NCBI GenBank assembly: GCA_023436775.1 | Contig: JAEZHW010000055.1 | Coordinates: 1 to 64,000, forward strand | DNA length: 64,000 nt | Source: Actinomycetes bacterium | Lineage (GTDB): Bacteria; Actinomycetota; Actinomycetes; Actinomycetales; Microbacteriaceae | Direction: 5' to 3' | Shown: positions 49,302 through 59,233 of the stretch, in pieces | How the letters are laid out: each line of letters opens with the position of its first letter | Numbering within the stretch: the stretch's first letter is position 1 | The notes under the pieces: generated by a model | Told to the model about the DNA's origin: nothing | Database searches by the model: none | The model's input: the letters and a program-made list of their open reading frames with translations, nothing else | Position numbers and translations under genes: made by a program

Positions 49302-49733
49302 ATGTTGATGGGCGAGTTCTCCCCGAAGTTGGACGAAAAGAACCGCGTCATCCTGCCGGCGAAGTTCCACGCCGACTTTGAAAGCGGCATCGTCCTCACT
49401 CGTGGCCAGGAACGCTGCATCTACGGCTTCACCGACCGGGACTTCCGGGACATGGTCGAACGGCTGCGCACCGCACCGATTTCCACCCGTGAAGGCCGTA
49501 CCAACCTGCGTCTGTTGATGTCGTCGGCCAGCGACCAGCAGCCCGATAAGCAGCACCGCATCTCGGTGCCCGCCGCGCTACGGGAGTACGCCGGCATTGA
49601 GCGAGACATCGTCGTGATCGGCATGGTCACGCGCATTGAAATTTGGGACGCCGAAACCTGGCGTCGCTACGTCGAAGAGAACGAGGACTCGTTCGCGGAA
49701 GTAGCAGAGGAGGTGATTCCGGGCATGATCTAG
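49302..49733 (+). CDS. mraZ: MraZ transcriptional regulator
   Basis: The 143-aa protein has the MraZ start LMGEFSPKLDEKNRVILPAKF (residues 2-22) and a second half repeat with KQHRISVPAALREYAGI. MraZ is a dodecameric SpoVT-AbrB-like repressor of the dcw operon. The ATG at 49302 follows GGAGGGAGGAG. It is the first dcw gene and lies 35 nt after its own predicted binding repeats. Confidence 0.96.
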   Translation: MLMGEFSPKLDEKNRVILPAKFHADFESGIVLTRGQERCIYGFTDRDFRDMVERLRTAPISTREGRTNLRLLMSSASDQQPDKQHRISVPAALREYAGIERDIVVIGMVTRIEIWDAETWRRYVEENEDSFAEVAEEVIPGMI

Positions 49734-49834
49734 CCCCTCGTTCCTGACTCCCAGCCGCCCCTCCTGGCGCACTTCCCCGGTGCCAGGCGGCGCGGAGGGG
49801 AATCAGGATCGCAGGGTCGCTCGCCCCCACTCCT

Positions 49835-50797
49835 ATGAGCGCCGACGAAACGATTCACACGCCAGTCCTGCTCGACCGCTGCGTCGAGTTGCTGGCCCCC
49901 GCACTGAGCGAACCGGGCAGCATCGTGGTGGATGCCACCCTGGGAATGGGCGGGCACAGCGCCGCGCTCCTGGAACGCTGCCCGAATGCGCGCCTGATCG
50001 GCTTTGACCGCGACCCCGAAGCGCACGCCATCGCCGCTCGCCGCCTGGCTCCGTTCGGCGACCGCTTCACCCCGGTGCACGCGGTCTACGACGAATTGGA
50101 AGCGCAGCTCGACCGACTGGGCATCAGCCAGATCCAGGGCATTCTGTTCGACCTTGGTGTCTCCTCGCTGCAGCTCGACGAGGCGGACCGTGGGTTCGCC
50201 TATGCCCAGGACGCCCCGCTGGACATGCGGATGGATCAGTCCGATGACGAGGCATTGACCGCCGAGCGGATCCTCGCCGAATACGATGAGGCAGCCCTGC
50301 GACGGATCTTCAGTCGCTACGGCGACGAGCCGCTGGCCGGTCGCTACGCGCGCGCCATCGTGGCCGCCCGTGAGACCGAGCGGCTCACCCGCACCGGCCA
50401 ACTGGTCGACGTCCTCCAGGCGGCCACACCGGCCGCGAAGAAGCACGCGGGGCACCCGGCCAAGCGCGTCTTCCAGGCCCTTCGCATCGAGGTCAACGGC
50501 GAACTCGCCGTGCTCGAGCGGGCGATCCCGGCAGCACTACGGCGGCTTGCCGTGGGCGGTCGCATCGTGGTGATGAGCTATCAATCCTTGGAAGATCGCA
50601 TCGTCAAGCGCGCCCTCGTGCAGGCCTCGACGTCGACGGCCCCCGCTGGCCTGCCAGTGGAACTACCGGAACACCAGGCACAGTTCAAGCTCTTGGTTCG
50701 CGGTGCCGAACTGGCCAGCGAGGAAGAAGTGGCGCGCAACCGCCGCGCCGCGCCGGTGCGGCTGCGCGCCGCGGAACGAATCCGGGAGGCACGATGA
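49835..50797 (+). CDS. rsmH: 16S rRNA (cytosine-1402-N4)-methyltransferase RsmH
   Basis: The 320-aa protein has HTPVLLDRCVELLAP, the SAM-binding DATLGMGGHSAALLE, FDLGVSSLQLDEADRGF and HPAKRVFQALRIEVNGEL near the end of the helical domain. RsmH (MraW) methylates C1402 of 16S rRNA. It lies in the second position of the dcw cluster and overlaps the next gene by ATGA. The ATG at 49835 has no clear ribosome-binding site; a 101-nt gap separates it from mraZ. Confidence 0.96.
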   Translation: MSADETIHTPVLLDRCVELLAPALSEPGSIVVDATLGMGGHSAALLERCPNARLIGFDRDPEAHAIAARRLAPFGDRFTPVHAVYDELEAQLDRLGISQIQGILFDLGVSSLQLDEADRGFAYAQDAPLDMRMDQSDDEALTAERILAEYDEAALRRIFSRYGDEPLAGRYARAIVAARETERLTRTGQLVDVLQAATPAAKKHAGHPAKRVFQALRIEVNGELAVLERAIPAALRRLAVGGRIVVMSYQSLEDRIVKRALVQASTSTAPAGLPVELPEHQAQFKLLVRGAELASEEEVARNRRAAPVRLRAAERIREAR

Positions 50798-51843
50798 ATC
50801 CGTCCGCCACCCGCAGGAGTCCCTCCGCCACCCGCCAGCCCGCGGCGGTCCGTCCGATCATGCGCGCTGGCCAGCCGCAGGCACCGGATGCCGTCATCGC
50901 TGCTTCCCGCGCTCGAGCTGCCGCCCGCGCCGCCGAACGCGCCGCGGCTGCTGGGGCAATTCCGATCAACCGTGTCGCACGAGGCGAGCGCCAGGCCGCC
51001 ACGGCCGCTGCCGACCCGCGCACCTCGGTTCGCCCTCGCGGCGGCGTCGCGTGGCAGGCATCGGCCTCCCCGTCGGCTCGTCCTGCCTCGGTTCGAGCTG
51101 GCAGCAGCGCAGCGCAGCCACTCGTGACTCGCGGCAACGTGGCAGTCGCCGTTGCTGCACAGCCCGCGCCTCAGGAGCGTCCGGCACGTGCGCCGCTGAC
51201 GGTTGCCGCGCCCGCGCCGGTGCTGCGTCCGAAGCCGAAGACTCGATACGCGGTCATCACCGTGATCGCCGTCGCGCTGATGGCGCTGGGTCAACTGGGG
51301 CTGTCGATCTTGCTCAGTTCTGGGGCCTATGAGCTGGCGCAGTTGCGTGGTGAGTCGCGCCAGTTGGAACAGACCGCTCGCGCCCTGAACGAAGACTTGG
51401 CGCTGCTGTCATCGCCGCAGGCGCTGGCCAAGAGTGCCTCGGCCCTGGGCATGGTGCAGGCCAGCAACCCGGCGTATCTGCGGCTCTCCGATGGCAAGGT
51501 GCTCGGCGCACCGAAGGCCGCCTCAGCGGACCGAAAGGCCTCCGCTTGGGCAGCCACGATCGTGCCGAACAGCTTGCTGGGTGGGTTCCTGCTCCCGGTG
51601 TTGCAGGCGGGCAACCTGGATGCAGAGGGCAGCCAGGCGCTGCTGGAACTGGATGCTTCGCTGCAGGGACTGGCCGCGGTGCTCGACGCCCAGGCGATGG
51701 CCGAGGACGGTGATTCGGAAGCCCTGCCGGCCAGCAACCGCGGCAACGCCGGTGGCAATTCCGAGCAATCCGGGAACTCCGGGCTAGGGTCGGGCAACGA
51801 CAGCAGTTCGTCCGGGGGCATTGCAGGACCGAGGTTCCGATGA
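50794..51843 (+). CDS. FtsL-like division protein
   Basis: The 349-aa protein has an Ala/Arg-rich cytosolic region (about 1-150), one transmembrane helix (about 152-172) and a coiled coil (about 173-215) like FtsL, followed by a long extracytoplasmic tail that ends in Ser/Gly/Asn-rich sequence. Position between rsmH and ftsI is that of FtsL (Rv2164c in mycobacteria), which helps recruit the FtsQLB complex. It is much longer than typical FtsL. Overlaps by ATGA with both rsmH and ftsI. Confidence 0.8.
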   Translation: MNPSATRRSPSATRQPAAVRPIMRAGQPQAPDAVIAASRARAAARAAERAAAAGAIPINRVARGERQAATAAADPRTSVRPRGGVAWQASASPSARPASVRAGSSAAQPLVTRGNVAVAVAAQPAPQERPARAPLTVAAPAPVLRPKPKTRYAVITVIAVALMALGQLGLSILLSSGAYELAQLRGESRQLEQTARALNEDLALLSSPQALAKSASALGMVQASNPAYLRLSDGKVLGAPKAASADRKASAWAATIVPNSLLGGFLLPVLQAGNLDAEGSQALLELDASLQGLAAVLDAQAMAEDGDSEALPASNRGNAGGNSEQSGNSGLGSGNDSSSSGGIAGPRFR

Positions 51844-53621
51844 GACCAGCCAGCCAGGCCCGTATGTCGACGCGGCGCCGGCTGGCGCTGTTTGGCCTCG
51901 TCGTCATCACGCTGGTGGTGGTCTTTGCCGTGCGCCTGGTCGATATGCAGATTGTTCGCGCTGCCGAGATCAACCAGGAGGCGGCCGGCCGCAGATCGAT
52001 CGTGGAACAGATCGCCAGTCGTCGCGGCGACATCGTGGATGCGAACGGTCAGGTGCTTGCGACTGACGTCGAGCGCTTTAACATCACCGCGGACCCCCGC
52101 CACGTTGGCCCGTTCCGGCGCATCATCAAGGATGAGGCGACCGGCGACAGTATGCAGGTGCAGATCACGGCTGAGCAGGCGGTGAATGAGATTGCCGGGC
52201 TCACCGGCGCCGACCCCGAGGCCATGCTCGACACCCTCGAGAGCAACAAGGAGCGCAACTACGCGCTGCTGGTCAAAGGCGTCGACGTCGAGGTGCTCCG
52301 CGAGGTGCGCTCGCTTGGCATCCCGTGGGTGTACTCCGAGCCACAACCGGCTCGCGCCTATCCCAACGGCGCTGTGGCAGGGAACCTGACCGGCTTCCTC
52401 GGGACCGACGGTCCGGGTGCCGGCGTCGAGTTGTATCTGAACCAGTGCCTCGCGGGGGAGAACGGCAGTGCCACGTATGCGCGTGGCGGTGATGGCGTGC
52501 GTCTCCCGGGTTCGACCATCGTCACGAAAGAGGCGCGCAACGGCGCCGACGTCCAGCTCACCATTGACTTGGATCTGCAGTGGAATGCGCAGCAGCAGGT
52601 CGCGAACCTCGCGAAGAGCCTCGGTGCGGACTGGGGCATCGCCATTGTGATGGAGGTCGAGACCGGCAAACTGCGCGCGGTGGCCGAATACCCGAGTGTG
52701 GACCCGAACAATCCGGGCGCCACCGACCCTTCTACCTGGACGTCCCGCTCGTTCACCGCACCCTTCGAACCCGGCTCGGTGATGAAGGCGCCTGCCCTGG
52801 CGGCGCTGCTGGATGAGGGCGTGATCAGCGTCGGCACGCGCGTGGAAGCGCCGTACCACAAGAAGTTCGAGGAGCACGTCCAGGTCACCGACGCGTTCTG
52901 GCACGGCAACCTGAAACTCACCACCGCGGGGGTGCTGGCGGTGAGTTCGAACGTCGGCATGTTCGAGCTCGCCAAGCACGGCACCGCCAGGGAACTGGAT
53001 AAGCGGCTCCGCCTCTTTGGCGTGGGTGCAGCCACCGAGGTGGGATTTCAGGGCGAGTCCAACGGTCTGTTGCACGATCTGTCCAGCATCGACCGGCAAA
53101 CCCGCTTCAACGTCGTCATTGGTCAGGGTGTCTCTGTGACGGCGGTGCAACTGGCGAGCATGTACCAGGCGATCGGCAACGACGGTGTCCGGATGCCGGT
53201 CACGCTCGTCGAAGGCTGCCGTCACGAGGACGGCACCGTGACTGAGGTGCCGACTGGTGAGGGCAAGCGGGTCGTCTCGGCGCAGGCGGCAAAGGCAACG
53301 CAGCTCATGCTCGAGACCACGGTCCGCGAAGGCGCGCTGCGTGCCGAGGCCAGCATCTCTGGATATCGCATTGGCGCGAAGACGGGTACCGCGCAGGTAG
53401 CCGAGCGTGGTGTGTACGGCAACAAGCGCATTACTTCGGTGGTGGGTCTGGCCCCGGTGGGCGACCCGAAATATGTGGTTGCCGTGATCATGGGAAATCC
53501 AGACAACAAGGCATCCGTGTCCGTGGCCCCAGGCTTCCGTAAGATAATGTCTCAGGTGCTAAAGACATACCGGGTCGAGCCGTCTACCGCAGGAGCGGGC
53601 TCGCTGAGCACGAACTGGTAG
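51840..53621 (+). CDS. ftsI: Penicillin-binding protein 3, septal transpeptidase
   Basis: The 593-aa class B PBP has a short cytosolic start, a transmembrane helix (about 15-33), a pedestal/dimerisation domain (about 55-230) and the transpeptidase domain with S313-V-M-K316, S369-S-N371 and K514-T-G516. It cross-links septal peptidoglycan. It is the homologue of PbpB (Rv2163c). Its start overlaps the FtsL-like gene by ATGA. The C-terminal ~20 residues are Ser/Ala-rich and lack a PASTA domain. Confidence 0.96.
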   Translation: MRPASQARMSTRRRLALFGLVVITLVVVFAVRLVDMQIVRAAEINQEAAGRRSIVEQIASRRGDIVDANGQVLATDVERFNITADPRHVGPFRRIIKDEATGDSMQVQITAEQAVNEIAGLTGADPEAMLDTLESNKERNYALLVKGVDVEVLREVRSLGIPWVYSEPQPARAYPNGAVAGNLTGFLGTDGPGAGVELYLNQCLAGENGSATYARGGDGVRLPGSTIVTKEARNGADVQLTIDLDLQWNAQQQVANLAKSLGADWGIAIVMEVETGKLRAVAEYPSVDPNNPGATDPSTWTSRSFTAPFEPGSVMKAPALAALLDEGVISVGTRVEAPYHKKFEEHVQVTDAFWHGNLKLTTAGVLAVSSNVGMFELAKHGTARELDKRLRLFGVGAATEVGFQGESNGLLHDLSSIDRQTRFNVVIGQGVSVTAVQLASMYQAIGNDGVRMPVTLVEGCRHEDGTVTEVPTGEGKRVVSAQAAKATQLMLETTVREGALRAEASISGYRIGAKTGTAQVAERGVYGNKRITSVVGLAPVGDPKYVVAVIMGNPDNKASVSVAPGFRKIMSQVLKTYRVEPSTAGAGSLSTNW

Positions 53622-53653
53622 TAGCCCGAAACTGACAAGACCCAGGAGTGCGT

Positions 53654-55204
53654 GTGGCTGAAGTTGTCCGGATCCTGGTGCGCCCGGAGTTTCCGAGCCC
53701 CCGACCGCTCCGGTTGTTGGCTGAAGCCTTTGCCCTCCCCGTCACGGGAGCCGTGGACGGCGTCGAACTCACCGGCATTGCGATCGCGTCGGGCGATGTG
53801 CGACCCGGTGACCTCTTTGCTGCCCTGCCCGGTGGACGGCGTCATGGTGCCGCATTTGCTCAGGCCGCGCGTGAGGCCGGTGCTGTCGCCATCCTGACCG
53901 ACGAGGCGGGACGCGAGCAGGCCCTCGCGGCTGGAGTCCCCGTCCTCGTCGCTGAATCGCCGCGGGCCATCCTCGGCGCTGTCTCTGCCTGGATCTACCG
54001 CACCGAGTCTGACCTGCCGACCCTGTTCGGGGTGACCGGCACGAACGGCAAGACCACCACCAGTTACTTCCTCGACTGGCTGTTGCGTCGCCTTGGGCTG
54101 GTGACCGGGATGTCCACGACGGTCGAGCGACGCGTTGCCGACCTGGTGTTCCGCAGCCGCCTGACCACGCCCGAGGCGCCCGAACTGCACGGTCTGCTGG
54201 CTCGGATGCGCGAGGCGCAGGTGCGCGCTGTCTCGATCGAGGTCAGTGCCCAGGCGCTGGAACGTGGTCGGGTCGACGCGGTGGTCTTTGACGTGGCGGC
54301 GTTCACGAACCTCTCGCACGACCACCTCGATGACTACGGCACCATGGACCGCTACTTCCAGGAGAAGGCGGTGCTGTTCACGCCGGAGCGGGCGAAGCGT
54401 GGCGTGATCAGCCTGGAGTCCGAGTGGGGATTCCGTCTGCTTGAGCAGGCAACGATTCCCGTCACGACGTTGGCGCTCGCCACGAACCCGCGCGCCGACG
54501 AGGCGGACTGGGTGGTGGACGTGCTGGAGTCGGGTCACGCCTCGACCCGCTTCCGACTCAGCGGGCCTGACGGTCGCTCGCTGGAAACGACGATTGCCAC
54601 CATCGGCACGCATATGGCCGAGGACGCTGGCCTGGCGCTGGTGATGATGACCGAGGCCGGCTTCGACCTCGACGTGATTGCTCAGGCGCTCGGAGAGGAA
54701 GGGATTGGCGCAGCCATTCCTGGCCGCCTCGAGCGGGTCAGTGGTCCGGAAGGCCCGCAGGTGTTCGTCGACTTTGGACACAGCGCCGATGCCTTCCTCA
54801 AGATCTTGACTGCTGTGCGATCGGTTACGCCAGGTCGCCTCGCCATCGTGTTTGGTGTGGACGGTGACCGCGACCCGTCGAAGCGAGGCGAGATGGCGCG
54901 CGTCGCCGCGGCCAACAGCGACCTCGTCGTCATTACCGATCACCACCCCCGCTTCGAGGACCCGGCGTCGATCCGGGCCACCCTCATCGCGGCGGTGGAG
55001 GCAGCGTTCCCCGAGAAGGAACTCCACGAGGTCGTACCGCCGCAGCAGGCGATCCGGCATGCGGTGGGCCTGCTGGGACCCGGCGACTCGATCGTCTGGG
55101 CTGGTCCCGGTCACCAGGACTACCGCGAGATCGAGGGTGTGCTCACGCCGTACTCGGCGCGAGACGAGGCCCGCGCCGCGCTGCGAGAGGCGGGATGGTC
55201 GTGA
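53654..55204 (+). CDS. murE: UDP-MurNAc-tripeptide synthetase MurE
   Basis: The 516-aa protein has the Mur ligase domains: N-terminal UDP-binding region, GTNGKTTTS ATP loop near residue 125, ISLESEWGF, HSADAF and a C-terminal domain. The substrate-selecting motif at 429-433 reads D-H-H-P-R instead of the D-D/N-N-P-R seen in diaminopimelate-adding enzymes, so the third amino acid may be another diamino acid. The GTG at 53654 follows AGGAG by about 5 nt. It overlaps murF. Confidence 0.95.
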   Translation: MAEVVRILVRPEFPSPRPLRLLAEAFALPVTGAVDGVELTGIAIASGDVRPGDLFAALPGGRRHGAAFAQAAREAGAVAILTDEAGREQALAAGVPVLVAESPRAILGAVSAWIYRTESDLPTLFGVTGTNGKTTTSYFLDWLLRRLGLVTGMSTTVERRVADLVFRSRLTTPEAPELHGLLARMREAQVRAVSIEVSAQALERGRVDAVVFDVAAFTNLSHDHLDDYGTMDRYFQEKAVLFTPERAKRGVISLESEWGFRLLEQATIPVTTLALATNPRADEADWVVDVLESGHASTRFRLSGPDGRSLETTIATIGTHMAEDAGLALVMMTEAGFDLDVIAQALGEEGIGAAIPGRLERVSGPEGPQVFVDFGHSADAFLKILTAVRSVTPGRLAIVFGVDGDRDPSKRGEMARVAAANSDLVVITDHHPRFEDPASIRATLIAAVEAAFPEKELHEVVPPQQAIRHAVGLLGPGDSIVWAGPGHQDYREIEGVLTPYSARDEARAALREAGWS

Positions 55205-56628
55205 TCGCATGGTCGGCTCACGAACTCGCCGAGGTCCTCGGCGGCATCTGGCATCTGCCGGATGGTGTCGCGGTGCCGGCGTCGATCAGTGGCGTTGCTC
55301 GCACCGACTCGCGCGAGGTTGCCTCGGGCGATGTGTTCTTCGCCCTGCCAGGCACCGTCGCTGATGGCCATGACTATGTGCCCGCCGTTGCCGAAGCTGG
55401 CGCGGCGGTGGTGATTGGCGCCCGCCCGGTCGAGGCGCCGGTCGCGCAACTGCTGGTCGCTGACGTGTTGCAGGCCCTGCACACGCTGGCGCGCGAGACC
55501 GTGTCGCGGGTCAAAGCGCTCGGTCGCCTGCGCGTGGTTGCGGTGACCGGTTCGAACGGCAAGACCACGACGAAGAACATGCTCCGCGCCATCCTCGAGC
55601 GGGTCGGCCCCACGGTGGCACCGCAGGGCTCGTACAACAACCACGTCGGCGCGCCGCTGTCGATGCTAGGCGTGACCGAAGACATCCAGTTCTTGATCGC
55701 GGAGCTCGGTGCCAGTTACGAGGGCGAGATTGCCCGCCACGCCGCATTGTGCTCGCCGGATATCGGCATCGTGCTGAAGGTGGGCGCGGCCCACATGGGC
55801 ACCATGGGTGGCATCGAGGCGACCACGCGGGCCAAGACCGAGATGGTCCTCGCCATCCCCGCCTCCGGCACCGTGATTCTGAACGCGGACGATCCGCGCG
55901 TCGCAGGCATGGCTGCGGTCAGCGCCGCTCCGGTGCGCTGGTTCGGCACCGATGTTGAGTTTGCTCGTGGCGAGCGTACGGGCATTTGGGCCGAGCGGCT
56001 GAGCACCAGCATGGATGGTACGACCGCGACCCTGCATTGGCCCAATGGCCAGACGCGCGAGTTGCGGCTCAGCATCATTGGCGAACATCACGTGCACAAC
56101 GCACTCGCCGCACTCAGCGCCGCAGACGTGCTCGGTGTGGACGCGGACCTGGCCCTCGAGGCGTTGGCAGCGATGCCTCGAGCGGAGCGCTGGCGCATGG
56201 AGGTGCTGCCGCGTCCAGACGGTGTCACCATCATTAACGACGCTTACAACGCCAGCCCGGACTCGATGGCTGCAGCCCTCCGCAGCCTGGCCGCGCTGGC
56301 GCAGCCTGGCCGTCGCACGGTGGCGGTGCTGGGGGAGATGCTTGACCTCGGCCCGGACGCGGTCGAAGAGCACGACCGGATCGGCCGTATCGTGGTGCGG
56401 TTGAACATTGGCAAGCTCGTGGTGATCGGTGATGGCGCCAGGCCGCTGCATCTCGCCGCGGTCCAGGAAGGCTCCTGGGATGGCGAGTCCTCGTGGGTCG
56501 CCACGCAGGAGGAAGCCTTCGATCTGTTGGCCGAGGAACTACGATCGGGAGACGTGGTACTGGTGAAGGCGTCCGGTGGGGTAGGACTGCGATATTTCGG
56601 TGACCGACTCGCGGAGGTGCGCGCGTGA
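55195..56628 (+). CDS. murF: UDP-MurNAc-tripeptide:D-Ala-D-Ala ligase MurF
   Basis: The 477-aa protein has DSREVASGDVFFAL, VTGSNGKTTTKN near residue 118, APQGSYNNHVGAPLS and NDAYNASPDSM, the Mur ligase pattern of MurF. It adds D-alanyl-D-alanine to complete the UDP-muramyl-pentapeptide. ATG 55195 overlaps murE by 10 nt; GTG 55201 is an alternative start with a 4-nt overlap. It overlaps mraY by GTGA. Confidence 0.95.
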   Translation: MVVIAWSAHELAEVLGGIWHLPDGVAVPASISGVARTDSREVASGDVFFALPGTVADGHDYVPAVAEAGAAVVIGARPVEAPVAQLLVADVLQALHTLARETVSRVKALGRLRVVAVTGSNGKTTTKNMLRAILERVGPTVAPQGSYNNHVGAPLSMLGVTEDIQFLIAELGASYEGEIARHAALCSPDIGIVLKVGAAHMGTMGGIEATTRAKTEMVLAIPASGTVILNADDPRVAGMAAVSAAPVRWFGTDVEFARGERTGIWAERLSTSMDGTTATLHWPNGQTRELRLSIIGEHHVHNALAALSAADVLGVDADLALEALAAMPRAERWRMEVLPRPDGVTIINDAYNASPDSMAAALRSLAALAQPGRRTVAVLGEMLDLGPDAVEEHDRIGRIVVRLNIGKLVVIGDGARPLHLAAVQEGSWDGESSWVATQEEAFDLLAEELRSGDVVLVKASGGVGLRYFGDRLAEVRA

Positions 56629-57722
56629 TTACGCTGCTGCTCGGAGGCGGTATCGCCCTCGTGCTGTCCCTGCTGTTGACGCCTGGCATCATTTGGGCGC
56701 TGCGCAAACTCAACCTCGGACAGCTCATCCGAGCTGATACGCCCGAGCGGCATCAGCTCAAGCACGGCACGCCCTCGATGGGTGGTGTGGCGATCGTCAT
56801 CGCTGCCGTGACTGGCTATCTGTCGGGCGTGTGGCTGACTGGCGAGGAAGTGTCTGCCGCAGCGTGGCTGGTACTGCTGATGATGGTCGGCATGGGCTTT
56901 GTCGGCTGGATCGACGACTATCTCAAGGTTCGTCGGCAGAACAGCATCGGTCTGCGACCGGGACTGAAGTTCCTGGGTCAGTTCCTGGTGACCACGCCGT
57001 TTGCGATCCTCGCCCTGACCCTGACGGATCAGCATGGCAACACCCTGGCCTCGACCGCAGTGTCATGGGCGCGCGACATTGACTGGCTGAACTTCGCCCT
57101 GTGGTTTGGCCCGGTGATCGGTCTGATCGTGGCAGTGCTCTGGATCAACCTGATCTCGGCCGCCACCACCCACGCCGTGAACCTGACCGACGGCCTCGAC
57201 GGTCTTGCTGCTGGTGCGGCCATCTTCGTGGCCGGCGGCTATGTCCTGATTGGCTTCTGGCAGAACCAGCAGTCCTGCTTTGCGGAACTCCTGCCCGAGG
57301 CCATCGAGAGTTGCTACGTCGTCGCCTATCCGAATGACTTGGCCCGGGTCGCGGCCGCCATGGTGGGCGCACTGATCGGCTTCCTGTGGTGGAACACCAA
57401 CCCGGCCCGAATCTTCATGGGTGACTCGGGCGCCTTCGCGATCGGTGGCACCATCGCGGCGCTGGCCGTATTGTCGCGGACCGAACTGCTGCTGGTCATC
57501 ACCGGTGGCTTGTTCATGATCATCACCCTGTCGGTAATCATCCAGATCGGCGTGTGGCGCCTGAGTAAGCGCACGGTACGCGTGTTCAAGTCGGCGCCGC
57601 TGCACCACCACTTCGAACTCTTGGGCTGGGAAGAAATCACGATCGTTGTTCGCTTCTGGATCGTTGCGGGTCTATTCGTCGCCACCGGTCTTGGCCTGTT
57701 CTACATTGAATGGATTCAGTAG
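56625..57722 (+). CDS. mraY: Phospho-MurNAc-pentapeptide translocase MraY
   Basis: The 365-aa protein has about ten transmembrane helices, HGTPSMGG, WIDDYLKVRR with the catalytic Asp pair, NLTDGLDGLA and the C-terminal HHHFELLGW loop. It transfers phospho-MurNAc-pentapeptide to undecaprenyl phosphate to make lipid I. The GTG start overlaps the murF stop by 4 nt. It is followed 2 nt later by murD. Confidence 0.97.
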   Translation: MITLLLGGGIALVLSLLLTPGIIWALRKLNLGQLIRADTPERHQLKHGTPSMGGVAIVIAAVTGYLSGVWLTGEEVSAAAWLVLLMMVGMGFVGWIDDYLKVRRQNSIGLRPGLKFLGQFLVTTPFAILALTLTDQHGNTLASTAVSWARDIDWLNFALWFGPVIGLIVAVLWINLISAATTHAVNLTDGLDGLAAGAAIFVAGGYVLIGFWQNQQSCFAELLPEAIESCYVVAYPNDLARVAAAMVGALIGFLWWNTNPARIFMGDSGAFAIGGTIAALAVLSRTELLLVITGGLFMIITLSVIIQIGVWRLSKRTVRVFKSAPLHHHFELLGWEEITIVVRFWIVAGLFVATGLGLFYIEWIQ

Positions 57723-57724
57723 GT

Positions 57725-59233
57725 ATGGATGCGCGGCCGTGGACGCTGCAAAGTTGGCACGATGACTGGAGCGGCCTGAAGGTTGCAGTCCTCGGCGTTG
57801 GGGCCACCGGCTTTGCGGCCGCCGATACCCTCGTCGAACTCGGCGCCGACGTGCGTGTGTACGCCGAGCGCGGCGACGATGATCGCGAACGCATTCTGCA
57901 GGTGCTCGGTGTGCCGGTGGTAATCGCCCCGCTCCAGGACGCCGAGGCGCTGTTTACGGATGCCCGGCCGGAGCTCATCATCGTCTCACCCGGTATCCCA
58001 CCGCACCAGGAAGTCGTGCGCTGGGCGCGCGAGCAGGAGATTGCCGTCTGGGGCGATCTGGAACTGGCCTGGCGGTTGCGGGATAAGGTCGGGGCCCCTG
58101 CCGAGTGGCTCATGATCACCGGGACCAACGGCAAGACCACCACCACCCAACTGACTGAGGCGATGCTGCTGGCCGGCGGGAAGCGCGCGGTGGCCTGCGG
58201 CAACATTGGTACACCCATTCTGGACGTGATCCGTGACCCGAACGGTTTTGAGTTCCTCGTCATTGAGGTCTCGAGCGCGCAGCTGGAGTACAGCCACGAA
58301 CTGCACCCCTACAGCAGTGTCTGCCTGAACGTGGCCGAAGACCACCACGACTGGCACGGCAGCGCCGAGGCGTACCGGGCAGCCAAGGGCAAGGTGTACG
58401 CCAACGCGAAGGTGGCCTGTGTGTACAATCGCGGCGACCGAATCACCGAGTCGCTGGTTGAGGAAGCCGATGTCGCGGAGGGCTGCCGCGCGATCGGCTT
58501 CGGCCTGGTGTCGCCTGGCCCGAGCGACCTCGGCGTGGTCGAGGACCTGCTCGTTGACCGTGCCTTCCACGAGGACCGTCACAATGCCGCGGACGCCCTG
58601 ATCACGATCGACGCACTGGCGACGGTCGGCTTGGCTGCACCGCATTTGATGATGGATGTGCTCGCCGCGGCGGCCCTGGCGCGCTCGGTCGGAGTGACTC
58701 CGGCACAGATCCAGGACGCACTGCTGCACTTCCGCCTCGACGCGCACCGCGTGCAGGTCATCGCCACCGCTGGGGGAGTGACCTGGATTGATGACTCCAA
58801 GGCCACCAATCCGCACGCGGCTGCGGCAAGCCTGATCACCTATCCGACCGTGATCTGGATCGTGGGTGGCCTCTTCAAGGGCGTGGACGTGTCCCCGTTG
58901 ATCGTGAGCTACCGTCACCGCCTGCGCGGGGCGGTCCTGATTGGCAAGGATCGTCAGGCACTCCGCGAGGCCTTCGAGCGACACGCGCCCGACGTGCCGC
59001 TGTTCGAGGTCGAAGCAGAGGAAACTGAAGACGTCATGCCGACTGCGGTGCGACTGTCCGCTGGAATCGCGCAATCCGGTGACGCGGTCATCCTCGCTCC
59101 AGCAGCCGCATCGATGGATCAGTTCACAAATTATGCGGACCGCGGCAACCGCTTCCAAGCGGCTGTCCAGCAGTATCTCGGAGGAGGCGGCGATGGTGAT
59201 GACACCGCAGCGTCCTCCGACGGGACCCGGTGA
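57725..59233 (+). CDS. murD: UDP-MurNAc-L-alanine:D-glutamate ligase MurD
   Basis: The 502-aa protein has an N-terminal Rossmann domain with VLGVGATGFAAADTL, GTNGKTTTTQL near residue 138, VCLNVAEDHHDWHG and a C-terminal domain with WIDDSKATNPHAA. It adds D-Glu to UDP-MurNAc-L-Ala. The ATG at 57725 starts 2 nt after mraY; an upstream frame exists but overlaps mraY. The last 41 nt overlap the start of ftsW. Confidence 0.95.
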   Translation: MDARPWTLQSWHDDWSGLKVAVLGVGATGFAAADTLVELGADVRVYAERGDDDRERILQVLGVPVVIAPLQDAEALFTDARPELIIVSPGIPPHQEVVRWAREQEIAVWGDLELAWRLRDKVGAPAEWLMITGTNGKTTTTQLTEAMLLAGGKRAVACGNIGTPILDVIRDPNGFEFLVIEVSSAQLEYSHELHPYSSVCLNVAEDHHDWHGSAEAYRAAKGKVYANAKVACVYNRGDRITESLVEEADVAEGCRAIGFGLVSPGPSDLGVVEDLLVDRAFHEDRHNAADALITIDALATVGLAAPHLMMDVLAAAALARSVGVTPAQIQDALLHFRLDAHRVQVIATAGGVTWIDDSKATNPHAAAASLITYPTVIWIVGGLFKGVDVSPLIVSYRHRLRGAVLIGKDRQALREAFERHAPDVPLFEVEAEETEDVMPTAVRLSAGIAQSGDAVILAPAAASMDQFTNYADRGNRFQAAVQQYLGGGGDGDDTAASSDGTR

